A stretch of 64,000 nt of DNA from Eriocheir sinensis (lineage: Eukaryota; Arthropoda; Malacostraca; Decapoda; Varunidae): the NCBI RefSeq assembly GCF_024679095.1, contig NC_066515.1:23395217-23459216 (forward strand), in the 5' to 3' direction. The position numbers were made by a program, and so were the translations under genes. Below the pieces are notes generated by a model. It was not told where the DNA came from, made no database searches, and worked only from the letters and a program-made list of their open reading frames with translations. Shown one piece after another: positions 47,263 to 60,210 of this stretch. Every line of letters begins with the position of its first letter. The stretch's first letter is position 1.

Positions 47263-48300
47263 CATCGAGACGAGGAGGAATAAAGAAACCAATGACGCCT
47301 CAAAACTTTTCCCTGCAAGACGCGACTCAGAGGCTGTGTGGCGCCGAGCAGCCTTGCCAAATTATCGCACTCATCGCTCTGTATTTTCTCAGTTTCTGAC
47401 CAATAACTGTAGCAAAAAAGGACGTAGAAACATCAATAAATAGGAGTTTTAACGCTAACTTCAATTTTCTATCGTCATTTGTGTAGGTACGAGAGTTTGA
47501 GGCTTAAAAAGGATGAATACAATGTGGTGAATACGATAATCTGGCAACGCTGGCGCCGAGACACAGACCGAGACCATACCAGCAGCGCCAAAGAGAAAGG
47601 GTCATATTCTTAAGCCAGTATTCTCAGGCGCTCTCCGTCTCTCACCACTATCTCCAAAGGCCACAAAGAATGAAAAGTTGAACAGAAATAAGACACGAAA
47701 ACAAAGTCACCGCCAGGACGCCTTCATGGACTGTTCCTGAAGACTTATAGCAAACCACACGAGTCAACATTTCGAAGCTTCACTTAAGGCTTCATATAAC
47801 TAAGGCTTCAGAGTCAAACGGATTACAGAATATTGAAAACTCTATTGATTTTGACTTTTGAGATTTTTGAAGCTGTATTTTCGTTGGTGTTTTGAATTAT
47901 AAGTCCTATTTTGGATAATCTTTGTGGGTTCTGAAACTTCTATGTAAGGATTTTGAACACCTTAAAAACCTACAGTTTCCGTAAGTAACGTGAACCTTTT
48001 TTTATGACATTCTACTCTTAAAACTTATAAGGTCACGATATTCACACTTTTCACAAAACTTCTCTTCACTCAAAACCCGAAAGAAAAAAAATATCAACAA
48101 AAATACAATTCACACACACACACCAAAAAAAAATTCCACATTCCGGCGGCCAAGGTTTCGATTTCTATGTTCGGCCAAGAATAGCGGCGGAGGTTCACTG
48201 AGGCGTCGTTCTTCACACTTCCGAGGCCTCACTCCTGCCTCGGGGCCCGTAACTCAGGGCTTCGAGTCTTCACAATAGGGGCGAGTGAGTGGTTCTGGCG
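47263..48300. other. 1 kb of unique sequence
   Basis: Balanced, low-repeat DNA. 47,770-47,815 has three AAGCTTCA/AAGGCTTCA words. 48,150-48,300 is CpG-containing. I find no supported exon. Confidence 0.5.
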
Positions 48301-48983
48301 AGGCATCATAGGCTGAGCGGCGAGAGAGAAGAGGAAGAGGAGGAGGAGGAGGAAGGCGGAAAGAGGTTGAGGAGGAGGAGGAGGAGGAAGAGAAATATCA
48401 GGTAAGGTGATGAGAAGTTAGAGAGAGAGAGAAGAGGAAGAAAGCAAGTTGGTGAAAGAGTTTGAGGGAATATGAGGGAAAAGAATAGTGAGGAGATATT
48501 TAGAGAAGGGAGATAAGAGAAAAGAGAAGGAAAGAAGGAGGAAGAGTATGAGGGAAAATGGTGAATTACAGAGAAAGAGAAGAGTGATAAAAAATGCAGA
48601 AAGGAAAAGATGGATGAGGAGGGACAACGAAGAGAAAGAAAAGAAGGAAAAGTGGATATAAAGGGGAAGAAGGAGGAGAAGAAAGGAAGAATAAGGAGAA
48701 AAGTTAAAAAGAAGGAGACAGAGAAGGAGGAGAGAAAAAATGAGAAAGAGCAGGAGAGTAGAGAGAAGAGGAGGAAGGAAAAGAAGAAAGAAGCTTGGAA
48801 GAGGGAGAGAAAAACTGGACTGGGAGAGGGAAGGAGTGTAAGCTAAGAATAGGGGAAGCAGAAAAAAACAAGAGAAGGAGAAGGAGAAGGAGAGGATGAG
48901 ATATAGACCGTAAAGTATAGTTAAGAAAAGAGATCGGAAAGCATGAGAGGAGAAGGAAGGGCCAAAAGGAAGGGGCTACTCAC
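48301..48983 (+). other. Purine-rich block
   Basis: A/G-rich with (GGA)n-like runs (48,336-48,395) and GGAGAA hexamers (48,872-48,892). Lys/Glu/Arg frames are artefacts. Confidence 0.65.
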
Positions 48984-49031
48984 CTCTTACAAGAAGGGAA
49001 CCCGCGAAGAGTTTGCCCATAAACATGAAAG
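48984..49031 (-). other. Weak candidate 48-bp exon, minus strand
   Basis: Read on the minus strand, an acceptor-like CTTATTTTCCAG (just right of 49,031) precedes 48 bp, a multiple of three, which ends at AGAG before GTGAGTAG (donor, ending at 48,983). From the first ATG the frame reads MFMGKLFAGSLLVR, a hydrophobic run that could begin a signal peptide. No known protein is recognised, and the length is too short to prove coding. Confidence 0.2.
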
Positions 49032-50200
49032 CTGGAAAATAAGACGGCCAGACTAAGTAATAAAGAAAATAATTACCAGAGTCACTGAATTAATAGAGAA
49101 GGAGAGAAAGAAAGGAGGGAGGGAGGTGAGGGATGAAAGGAAGGATGAAGAATGAGGGAGGAGGAGGAGGGAAGGGAAGGGAAGGGAAGGGAACGAGAGG
49201 GGGGGTGAAGGCAAGGAAAGAAGAGGGAAGTGATGAGTAAGGGAAAGGAAGGGAAGGGAAGGGAAGATAAGGGAAGGGAAAGGAAAGGAAAGGAAAGGAA
49301 AGGAAAGGAAAGGAAAGGAAAGGAAAGGAAAGGAAAGGAAAGGGAGAGGAGAGAAGGGCATATACGAAAAATGAAAAGCTGAGAAAATTAAAATAAAGGA
49401 AGAAAAGAAAAGGAAAAGTTGGGAAATTGAAAGATAAGAAGGAAACAGAGGAGCAGTAAAGAGGCAAGAACGGAAATAGGCGAAGGAAACGAAGAGAGGA
49501 AGAGGGCAAGAAAGAGAGAGACAAGGAGGGAAGGAATGGAGGAAAAGTTGGAGGAGGAAAAAATATGGAGAGAAACCCATGAGGCTGGAAAATTAGGCCG
49601 AGGAGCGATGGCCAGCCTGGAAACTGAGAAGGAAAAAGAGGAAATAAAAAGGAAAACGAGACAATACAAGAAGGAAGGGAAAAAAAACGAAAGAACGAGA
49701 ATTGAAAAGGAAAAAAACATAAAAAGAAGAGGAACCAAAAAAGGAAAGTAAAGAAATCAATTTAAATGGACAAAATTGAAAAGGAAAAACGAGAAATAAA
49801 AAGGAAAACGAAACAATGAATAAGAAGGGAAAAAACGCCGAAAGAAAGAAAAGGAGGACAAAATTAAGGAAAACTAAGTTAAAAGGAAAAGAATCAAGGA
49901 AAACAAAACAACGACGCCCAAAAATTGAAAAGATGGACAGATTTGAAAAGGAAGAAAAGGGAAAAAAGAGGAAAACGAAACAAGAAAAAGAAGGAAAAAA
50001 CAAGCCCGATAGAAAAAAAAAGATGGACAAAACTGAGAAGAAAAAGAAAGGAACTAAAAAAAAAAAAAGAAATCAAAACAAAGAAAAAAAGGTGAACAAA
50101 ACAACAACAAAAAAAACTAAAGCACTAATGACCGTAAAAAAACTAAAAAAACAGCGAAATTAAGTTGAAAAAAAAATCACTCGGAAGAAAACGTGAAATC
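49032..50200 (+). repeat. Purine-rich block with GGGAA and GGAAA pentamers
   Basis: GGGAA pentamers 49,172-49,192 and 49,246-49,280 switch to GGAAA pentamers 49,278-49,345. 49,600-50,160 is A-rich with decayed units starting GACAAAATTGAAAAGG or similar. Confidence 0.8.
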
Positions 50201-50769
50201 CAAAAAAAAAAATCAAGGGAGACTTCGAGAAAATAATGACAAAACACATAAACGGAAATTGGCTTTTAAGAAGTTTGCTTTTATAGGTTTTAAACTCGAG
50301 GCATTCAAATTAAAACCCTTCTCTGTTTTATGGGCTCGATTTGTAGTCTTTTTCTCCCTCCAATCCATTTTTTCTCTCCCTCTTCCAAACTTCTTTCTTC
50401 TTTTCCTCTCTATTCTTTTCTTTACTCTTTTGCTTCCCGTTTTCTAAGTGTTGTTTTTTCCAACTCGATTTCGCTGTTTTGTTTTTGTTTCCTTAATTTT
50501 GTTTTCTTTATTGTTTTGTTTTCTTTTTACTTCCTTTCTTTTCTTCTCAGTTTTGTCCACCTTTTCCTTTTTATGGCATTTTTTTCCGCTTTTATTTTTA
50601 TTTCTTCTTTTTTCCTTCTGAATTTTGACCACCTTTTATTTTTTGGCATTTTCTCTCCGTTTTTCATTTTATTTCTTATTTTTCCCTTCTGAATTTTCCC
50701 TCCTCCTCCTCTTCTGTGTTTCCTCTTTCATAACTTTTCTACTTATTCTTCTTTTCTTTTTCATTTTTA
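50201..50769 (+). other. T-rich sequence with decayed repeats
   Basis: TTTTGTCCACCTTTTCCTTT and TTTTGACCACCTTTTATTTT (about 50,553 and 50,624) mark a decayed unit of about 72 bp. No gene. Confidence 0.6.
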
Positions 50770-51190
50770 CGTCCTCGATATTTTTTTCATTTATATCTTA
50801 TCCTTAAAAAAAATATATGCCGCCTCGTACTCACAATTATCTTTCTTCCAACATTTTTTTTTATTTGTTGCTCATTTATACGTCTTTGATATTTTTTTTC
50901 CTTTTATTTCTTATCCATAAAAAAATCTATGCTGCCTCGTATTTACAATTATCTTTCTTCCAACATTTTTTTGTATCTGTTGCTCATTTATACTTTCTGA
51001 ATATTTTTTTTTCCTTTACATCTTCATCTCCTCAAAAAAATTCTGCCGCTTCGTACTTAAAATGATCTTTCTACCAACATTTATTTTTATTTCTTGCCCA
51101 TTTAAACTTTCTGAATATATATTTTTTTCCTTTTATCCCTCATCTAAAAAATCTCTCCCGCCTCCTACTTACAATTATCTTTTTGCCAAC
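50770..51190 (+). repeat. About 113-bp tandem repeat, 4 copies
   Basis: ACAATTATCTTTCTTCC or a variant recurs near 50,833, 50,945, 51,058 and 51,171. Each is preceded by TGCCGCCTCGTA-like words and an AAAAAA tract and followed by CAACATTTTTTT. Confidence 0.92.
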
Positions 51191-51849
51191 GTTTTCTTTT
51201 TCCCTTTTCGCGCTGATGGATTTCCACTAATTTTCTCTTAATAAATTGCCGCGTCGCTCACCGCCTCGCCGAACTTTACCTGCACATTACTTACCCTTCG
51301 GATATTTGTTGTTTTACTCAAGTAGTTTTTTGTACGTGTTTGTCGTCCAACAGAGCTTATACACATTTCTTCAAGTACAGTCTAAGCCCCAGTTGATGAT
51401 GTTATTGAGTTTCTTTTTATTTGTCAACTCACATTCACGTCCTGGTTCAATCACTTAATTTTTACGACACCTAAAACACTGCACACACTTTTGTACCCAA
51501 ATTACCAGCTCTCCCTTTTTATCCCATTCCTTCCACACCAGGTCCAAAAATATCTATACGCAAAAGCCCATCACTTCCAGGTTTTCTCCAGTTTAAGGAA
51601 TAGAGTCTACATCCAACATACTAATTTCCTTTACCAATAATACTATGGTGCTCAATAGGCCGAGAAATTGTCAGTGAATGCGAAGGATGTGGGTTTCAAA
51701 TACGGCGGAAAGAAGTGAAGAATCTCCCGTTAATCTTAGAGTTAGTAATAGCAGCTCTTGGTACCTGCCCGTTAGCTAAATGACCTTTCACATACTTATA
51801 ACTCAACTATTATCTCACTCTTGTCAAGGAGCTAATAAGGGTCATCGAG
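51191..51849. other. Unique sequence
   Basis: About 650 bp of balanced non-repetitive DNA. No gene recognised. Confidence 0.5.
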
Positions 51850-52142
51850 AGGTCAAAATAGGTCAAAAGAGGCCATTAGAATTTAAGGGGTCATAAAAGA
51901 GGTGTCATTATAAGGTTATAAGTGCTTCAGAGATCATTAAAGGTAGCCATCAGAGGTCAAGGAGTCATAAAGGGTCAAAAGTCATCAGGGGTCAAAGGGA
52001 TCATTAGAAGGGTCAAGAGGTCATCAGAGGTCATAAAGGGTCACAAAAGGGGGTCATTAGGGGGTCATCAGGGGGTCAAAGGTAAGCAAAGGTCAAAGGG
52101 ATCGCCAGGAGGGTCAAGGGGTCACGAGGTCAACTGGGGTCA
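51850..52142 (+). promoter_or_regulatory. Dense cluster of 18 RGGTCA half-sites (decayed short repeat)
   Basis: AGGTCA occurs at 51,850, 51,860, 51,954, 52,018, 52,028, 52,090 and 52,127. GGGTCA occurs at 51,888, 51,972, 51,989, 52,010, 52,038, 52,051, 52,062, 52,073, 52,111, 52,119 and 52,137. All lie on the + strand. 51,850/51,860 and 52,018/52,028/52,038 are spaced as DR4 (4-bp spacer). Nuclear receptors including EcR/RXR bind such half-sites. The array may be only a degenerate minisatellite around GGGTCAAAG, and the two readings are compatible. Confidence 0.5.
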
Positions 52143-52740
52143 GAGGAAAGTCACCGGGGAAAAAGAAAACGACCTAACGGCGCCCTTGTGAGGGAAGTTT
52201 TTTGTGGTGAGGGAAGAGGAGGAGGAGGAGGAGGAGGAGGAGGAGGAGGAGGAGAAGTGGACTGAAGAGGCGCGGGTGGAGGAAAGAGAAATATGGAAGA
52301 GTCTAGAGAGGATAAAATAGGAAGAGAGAAAAATAAAACAAATATACCAAACTTACTCAGACAGAAATAGGAAAACGGAAGAAAGATAGATACGAGAATG
52401 AAAAAAAAGAAGAGAAAACGATACAAAGAAAATGGGAAAGCAGAAACCCAAACAAGAAAACCGTGAAACTGAAAATGGGAAGAAAAGTTAAAGGAGAAGG
52501 TAGAAGAGGAAAAAGGGAGAAGTATTAGAGAAGGAGAGGGAATAGGAGAAGAAAAGATGAAGAGAAGAAACATGAGGTCAAAAAACAGAAAAGAAGAAAA
52601 ATTAAAACAAAACTAAATGGTAGGAAGAGATAGAGGAGAAAGAGAATGGGGAGAAGGAGAAGTAGTAGGATACGAAGATGAGAGGAAAGAAGAAAATAAA
52701 AATGATAAGGAAGAGGAGGAGGAGGAGGAAGAAGACAGCT
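52143..52740 (+). other. (GGA)n then A/G-rich sequence
   Basis: GGA run 52,215-52,252, then purine-rich DNA to about 52,735. Minus-strand Phe/Leu/Ser frames are artefacts. Confidence 0.7.
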
Positions 52741-52875
52741 GTTAAGGTAATAAGGACAGCCTCCCGCAGGGCCTCGAGACGACCGCTCATTTGAATATTT
52801 TTGTCGCGTGCCAATCTGAGCTAATCGAATCCAACACTCTCGCCCACCCTCCCCCTTCCTGGCCTGAAAACTTAG
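52741..52875. other. Unique spacer
   Basis: About 135 bp of ordinary sequence before the 45-bp array. Confidence 0.4.
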
Positions 52876-53035
52876 CTTGCCCAAAACACTCTTACATTAC
52901 CCTGCCCAGAACACTCTTACCTTGCCCAAAACACTCTTTCATTACCCTGCCCAGAACACTCTTACCTTGCCCAAAACCCCCTTACAATACCCTACTCTGA
53001 ATACCCTAACCTTGCCCATAACCTTTCCTGAAACA
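52876..53035 (+). repeat. 45-bp minisatellite, about 3.5 copies
   Basis: CCCAAAACACTCTT or CCCAAAACCCC begins at 52,880, 52,925 and 52,970. Each unit also holds ACCCTGCCCAGAACACTC (last copy diverged). Confidence 0.92.
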
Positions 53036-53555
53036 CTCTATATTGGTGATTTTATTTTCATAGATAGCCAGATTTTTTTCATGTGACTCTCAGTGTTTCC
53101 AGTTAACTATATAATGGCTGAGGATGTTTGTTTTTTTATAGTGGTGTGCCTCTAACCCTGCTATTCGCCTTTCATATGACTTAAGGCAACCCTGACCCCA
53201 TTTTCCTTAATTTTAGAGTAGCCCCCTTTAACCTCACCCCCGGCAACCCTAACCCCATGTTCTTTCAGCACCTCTTCCATTAAACCATTGTTCTTCTCTC
53301 TATTAACATCCCCTAACTTAAAACAAAATCCTAACTTTTATTTATTTATCTCAAAAATAAGTAAATGTATATGTTTTAATTTTAAGCCAACCCCCCCCCC
53401 CCACCCCTCCTTAAGCTAACCAGGAGAATTTGAATCATAGCAAGTCTCAATCCTCCTAGAAAACCTAATCTACCATTTCGTAAACACACCCACGTATACA
53501 CTACTTCATATTATTAAAAACTGTTTCCTGTATAGCCTTCCCAAGTAACTGAACA
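53036..53555. other. Mixed AT-rich and C-rich sequence
   Basis: GGCAACCCTGACCCCAT (53,188) and GGCAACCCTAACCCCAT (53,243) mark a duplication of about 55 bp. A C run of 12 ends at 53,402. The CCCTAACC words are isolated and are not a telomere array. Confidence 0.55.
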
Positions 53556-53702
53556 CAACAACAACAACAACAACAATAGCAACACACACCAACATAAACA
53601 ACAATAAAAAAACATCAACAACTAAAACAACAACCACAAAAACAACAATAATAATAATGATAAAAATAATAATAATAATAACAATAATAATAATAATACC
53701 AC
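53556..53702 (+). repeat. (AAC)n and (AAT)n microsatellites
   Basis: AAC triplets 53,556-53,576 and ACA-rich words to 53,648, then AAT triplets 53,647-53,698 with GAT/AAC interruptions. Confidence 0.9.
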
Positions 53703-53990
53703 TAACAACACAACGCCATCGGGACTTACACATCTCTGGGGCTCCATCTCGTGCTTTGAATGGCCGGCGGGAGGGAGCAGCTTGCCATTGAAAAGGCTCT
53801 AAAAATAAGGCCTGTTTAGGGGATGACTAATGAACGGGGAATTAATGGTCACCCCGCTAATGAACAAGTCCTGAAACCCCGCGACAGGAATGAAAAAAAA
53901 GGTGCAAAAAGAACCGTGACGTGAGTGTGACGCAGAAATGATCGCCAAGGATTTAATTGATGCCGATACTGAAGGAAAGCCTGATAACTC
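53703..53990. other. Unique island with a MEF2-type word
   Basis: CTAAAAATAAG (53,799-53,809) matches the MEF2 core. GACTAATGAACGGGG and GCTAATGAAC (about 53,826 and 53,857) repeat around GGAATTAATGG. It may be regulatory. An acceptable donor-like TGTAAGT on the minus strand near 53,727 has no supported exon. Confidence 0.3.
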
Positions 53991-55399
<1,409 letters not shown>

Positions 55400-57120
55400 A
55401 CACCTCGAGATTGAAGTCCTTTGAGCCCTATCGTCACTTGTTATCCTAGGCGCATTTGGTTTTTATAGCGAAGGAAGGAGATATTGGCCTCAGTCTTCGG
55501 CGGCGTGTCGGGGGTCCATCACTCACTCCCAGACGGTGTTGCAGGGATGGGCAAGCGTGTTATCTTCAGCTTATCCTCTGCTTTATAGGGCAAGAAGGTG
55601 ATGCACTCTACTCTAAAGCCCATAGGAAGCGTGGGAAGCCCTCATTCCTCCCTTGCTGTCTTATGTATTGCCTTGAAACTAGAGGGAGAGAATGGTATGC
55701 CTTTTTAATACCTTGCTGAGACTACGCGTTCTATATATCAGGTACAAGACGCCATAGCAAAAACCCATTCATAGTTCATGGGCCGCGTGTCAAAGTTTTA
55801 TGTCGCTGATTCACTCACTCAATCGCTGCCGGCCTGGGCGTGACGGCGGAGTAGAATCTTGTGTCTCTAACTTTTGTGTCGTGTTCTTTCTTGACGCTAC
55901 GAGGCCTACAGGAATTGTTCACAAACTTCATTACTCGCCTTTTGTCATGCCGTCGTGTCCTGGGTGCGTAATGAAGAGGCCTTACACTAATTCTTCGCTT
56001 CCTGTATTCTTGTATTCACCCTTCGTTTCATTCGCTTCCCTTACACTTAATTTGCTTTAGGACTCAAATTGGGCTTTCTATTGTATGGTGAAGAGGACTT
56101 GACACTATATCGTCACTAACTGCATACACCTTCCCTTTTTCCTTCACTCTTCATTGCCTATAGGAATCATATTGGGCTTTCTATTGTATGGTGAATAGGA
56201 TTTAACACCATTACCTCGTCTCTGGCATTCACCTTCCTTTTCAAATGTTTTCTTCACTCTTTGTCTATAGAAATCACATTGGGTCCTTCCTCACTCGCCT
56301 GGCATCCCTCATCCACTCACTTCCTGGTCGTGTATACAGATATGATACGCCACTTTCTCGTTTCCTGTATTCAACTTCAATTCTTCCTTGTTTTCTTCCC
56401 TCTTCACTGCCTATAGGAATCATACTGAGTGCTTCCTCCCTCGCCTTACATCCCTCACTCCCTTCCTGGTTGTCTGAAGAGGGCCATATATCGCTTGCTC
56501 GATTCCTGTATTCACCTTCAATTCTTCCTTGTTTTCTTCCCTCTTCACTACCTATAGGAATCATATTGGGCGCTTCCTCCCTCTCCTTACATCCCTCACT
56601 CCCTTCTTGGTTGTCTGAAGAGGGCCATATATCGCTTGCTGGATTCCTGGATTCACTTTCAATTTCTTATGTTTTCCTCGCTCTTTATCGTCTATAGGAA
56701 TCATATTGGGCCTTTACTCTCTCGGTTTGCGTCCCTCACTCACTTCCTGGTTGTGTTAAGAGGAAGGGAATAGGTGGATGAAGGAAATGGATGGTGGAAG
56801 GGAATGAATGGGTTGCAAAACGAGGAACAAGTTGAGGGTTAAGGCAATTCTGTGTCACCAGCAATCACCTTCCGCTCTGCGCGTCCCCTTCCTCTTCATC
56901 TTCCAAGGGGATCAGGTTGGGGCATCATCCCTCGCCTTCCATCACTTACAACCTCCCTGAGTGTCGTGGAGTGGGTTGAGCCGACGCGTGTTCCTGTATT
57001 CAACCTCACTTTTATCCGCTACCCTTCCTCTTGATCATCTCCACAAAAATCGTATTGGAATCTACTCCCTCGGCTTCCACTACTCGTTGTCTGGGTGTGT
57101 GTTGCAGGGAGTGGTTCGCC
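55400..57120 (+). repeat. Decayed tandem array of about 142-bp units, about 1.7 kb
   Basis: The landmark TATAGGAATCATATTGGG or a variant recurs near 55,913, 56,058, 56,161, 56,268, 56,413, 56,555 and 56,695, with spacings of 145, 103, 107, 145, 142 and 140 bp. It is followed by CTTCCTCCCTCGCCTTACAT, CACTCCCTTCCTGGTTGTC and TTCCTGTATTCACC-like words. Fainter copies extend to 55,440 and 57,120. Central copies (56,268-56,750) are best preserved. Open frames here are repeat-derived. Confidence 0.88.
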
Positions 57121-57258
57121 TTGTCGCCCGTGAACCTGCAGGAAAACAAGAGAAATATTACACTGCGATGTCAGGCTGAGTTCAATATTGACATGGAATT
57201 TTTGGAACGATCCGAAAACTAGCAATCAGACGGGAGCGCTGAAGCCTCTTGCCGCCCT

Positions 57259-57264
<6 letters not shown>
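57121..57264. other. Unique spacer
   Basis: About 140 bp of ordinary sequence before (GT)n. Confidence 0.4.

Positions 57265-57342
<78 letters not shown>
57265..57342 (+). repeat. (GT)n microsatellite
   Basis: Perfect GT run of about 78 bp. Confidence 0.97.
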
Positions 57343-57346
<4 letters not shown>

Positions 57347-57377
57347 CTCAGAGGGACTGGCGGAGGCTAAGTTTTCT

Positions 57378-57816
<439 letters not shown>

Positions 57817-57820
<4 letters not shown>

Positions 57821-58299
57821 GGTAACTTTTCGCCCCGTTTTGTTGGTATTCCTTTACACAGTCGCTGAATAAAGACCCGTATTGCCTCGCCCTCAGACCA
57901 AGCCGGGCAGGGGGCAACTTTATTCTATCCTTTAACTGCCAGAAAATTGATGCAGAATAAACAAAAGCGAAAAGGGACATAAAAAAAAGCGTAGATCGAC
58001 CTGTATTATATTGTAGCGATTTTCTTTCGGTTTATGTCAATTTTTACGACTGCTGTTTGGTATGATGTTATTTTTAGCATTGTTATTATGTCCCTAAGTG
58101 CTATTGTCATCCTTTTTCTTATTGTTTCTTTAGTTTTCCTCTACAGACACTCACACAAACTATCATCATTCCATTATCATTCAAGGTGTTTTTTTTCATA
58201 ATTACTCTACCCACAATTTCACAAACACACACACTCCCTCCAAATGTGTTATCTTTTTCCTTTTTCCTCATTATTTTTTTTCTCATTATTCCCTTGAGC
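57817..58299. other. Splice-like junction, unique then T-rich sequence
   Basis: CTCTCACAG directly followed by GTAACT (junction 57,821/57,822) imitates a fused acceptor and donor. The rest is ordinary sequence with no gene. Confidence 0.35.
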
Positions 58300-58790
58300 C
58301 TTCCTTCACACACACTCACCCACACTATCTTCCAACCATTACTTTCAACTTTATTTCTTCAACCTTCTCTAAGATACTCACAACACTCCCCAAGGCGCTA
58401 TCTCTATCCCATCTCTCATTATTCCTTTTTCTCATTATTCCTTCAGCCTTCCTCCACACACACTCACACACACACACACACACACAATCTCCAAACCGTT
58501 ACTTTCAACCTTATTTCTTCAACCTTCTCTAAGACACAACATTCTCCCTAAGGCATTATCTATATCGTTCTTCTCATTATTCCTTTTTCTCATTATTCCT
58601 TCAGCCTTCCTCCACACACACTCACACACACACACAATCTCCAAACCGTTACTTTCAACCTTATTTCTTCAACCTTCTCTAAGACACAACATTCTCCCTA
58701 AGGCATGATCTATATCGTTCTTCTCATTATTCCTTTTTCTCATTATTCCCTCACACCCACTCACATTCACACTCACACTGTCTCCACGGC
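58300..58790 (+). repeat. 150-160-bp tandem repeat, about 3 copies
   Basis: ACTTTCAACTTTATTTC or ACTTTCAACCTTATTTC lies at 58,341, 58,501 and 58,651. Units share TTCAACCTTCTCTAAGA, CATTATTCCTTTTTCTC and a short CA run whose length varies. Confidence 0.93.
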
Positions 58791-58960
58791 CATATTTCAC
58801 CTCGAGACGTACCCGGGACTCTCGGCATTACTTCGCAGGGATAACTTTCGGATCCCAGAAGACTGTACTTAAACCTGAGTCATGCGGGACTAGCGGCTGG
58901 TGACAGGCTGGCTGGGGAGGGAGTGGGGGATGACTTGGGGAAAGGAGAGGCGCTGGGGGT
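58791..58960. other. Unique spacer
   Basis: Balanced CpG-containing sequence with no gene. Confidence 0.4.
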
Positions 58961-59400
58961 GAGAGGAGGACCAGTTGGGGAAGATATACGAGACTGTAGA
59001 TGGAATGGGGAAGGAGAGTGAGCTGGATGGGGAGGACTGGAGATGAGAGATAGGCTGCGGAAGGGAAGAGGAAAGGTTGGAGAGGATATACGATGCTGTA
59101 GATAGGATGAGGAAGAGGAAAGATAAGCTTGGAGGGGAAGATGGATTATGAGGAGGATGGGGAGGACATAACAGCCTCTGAGTGATATGGGAAAACAAGG
59201 AACGAGATTGTAGGTGGAACACGAACGAAGATAAGCTTGTGGGAGAGATGGGAAGGGGAACAGGGAAGGAAAAAAGAGCTCACGAGTGGACTAGGGGGAA
59301 GATACGGTACTATGTTGAGGCTAAGAAGGGGTCGAGGGGTGTGGGACGGACCAAGAGGATATGTGGCTTGGAGCGGAGAGGAAAGTAACACAGAATTATG
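58961..59400 (+). repeat. Decayed repeat of about 105 bp
   Basis: GATATACGAGACTGTAGAT (58,983), GATATACGATGCTGTAGAT (59,085) and a weaker GAGATTGTAGGTGG (59,204) mark three diverged copies in G/A-rich sequence. Confidence 0.75.
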
Positions 59401-60000
59401 AGAGGGACTTGGAACGGACGCCCGGGTGTAGGTTGAACAGGGACGTAAGGGGCGAAGATACGAAGGGAAGAAAAGGGATGGGGGAAGGTGAGGGGCTGAG
59501 GGAGGATAGGGACTAGGGGTAGGTAAAGGTTTGGGAGGAGAAAGGAGCGTCATTTACAGTGGAATTGATCGTTGTATTAGGTAAGGATGATGAGCAGGGC
59601 GTGTAGGTTTGGAAAGGTAGATTCGCAGCAGGTGGGAAAAGGCGTGGCTGAGATAAAGGGATAAAGAAAGAGAAAGACAGATAAAGGGAAGAGAAAGGGG
59701 AAGGCAAACGGAGAAAGAGGGAAGAGAGAAAAACAGAGATAAAGGAAAGAACGGGGGAGGCAAAGTGATGGAAGAAAGGGGAAGATAAATGATAAAGGGA
59801 GGAGAAAGTGGTAAGGAAAAGAGAAGAAAGGGGAAGGCGAACAATGATAAGGGAAAGAGGAAAACAGAGATAAACGGAAGAAAGGGAAAGGAAACAGTAA
59901 TAAAGGGATAGAAGGAGTAAGATAATCGTGACATAGGGAGAGAAAAGGTGACAAGAGGAAGAATAGGGAAGGCAAACAGAGACATAGGGAAGATAAAGTG
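59401..60000 (+). other. Purine-rich block with decayed short repeats
   Basis: From 59,640 units of about 60 bp with AAAGGGGAAGGCAAAC and CAGAGATAAAGG words recur, irregularly spaced. No gene. Confidence 0.65.
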
Positions 60001-60210
60001 ATGAATTACGTTGAAATATAAAGGAAGGCGACTGCTCTAGTACAAAGGGACGTGTTTACTTTATAGCACAAACAGATGCCAACAAAAACATCCTGAGACA
60101 TATATATTTCACGGGACGCCGCCTTTAAACCCCTAAAACAAGATTGCAGCGGCTTCAAGGAGGGACTGCGAATATCTGTGTTATACCTGTTACCTTTCTC
60201 CTACCTGAAC
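60001..60210. other. Unique sequence
   Basis: Ordinary sequence preceding a strong splice-acceptor-like region. Confidence 0.4.

Noticed and set aside
53180..53260. CCCTAACCCC words as possible telomeric repeat.
   Set aside because: Only isolated words within a duplication of about 55 bp. No (TTAGG)n or (TTAGGG)n run exists.
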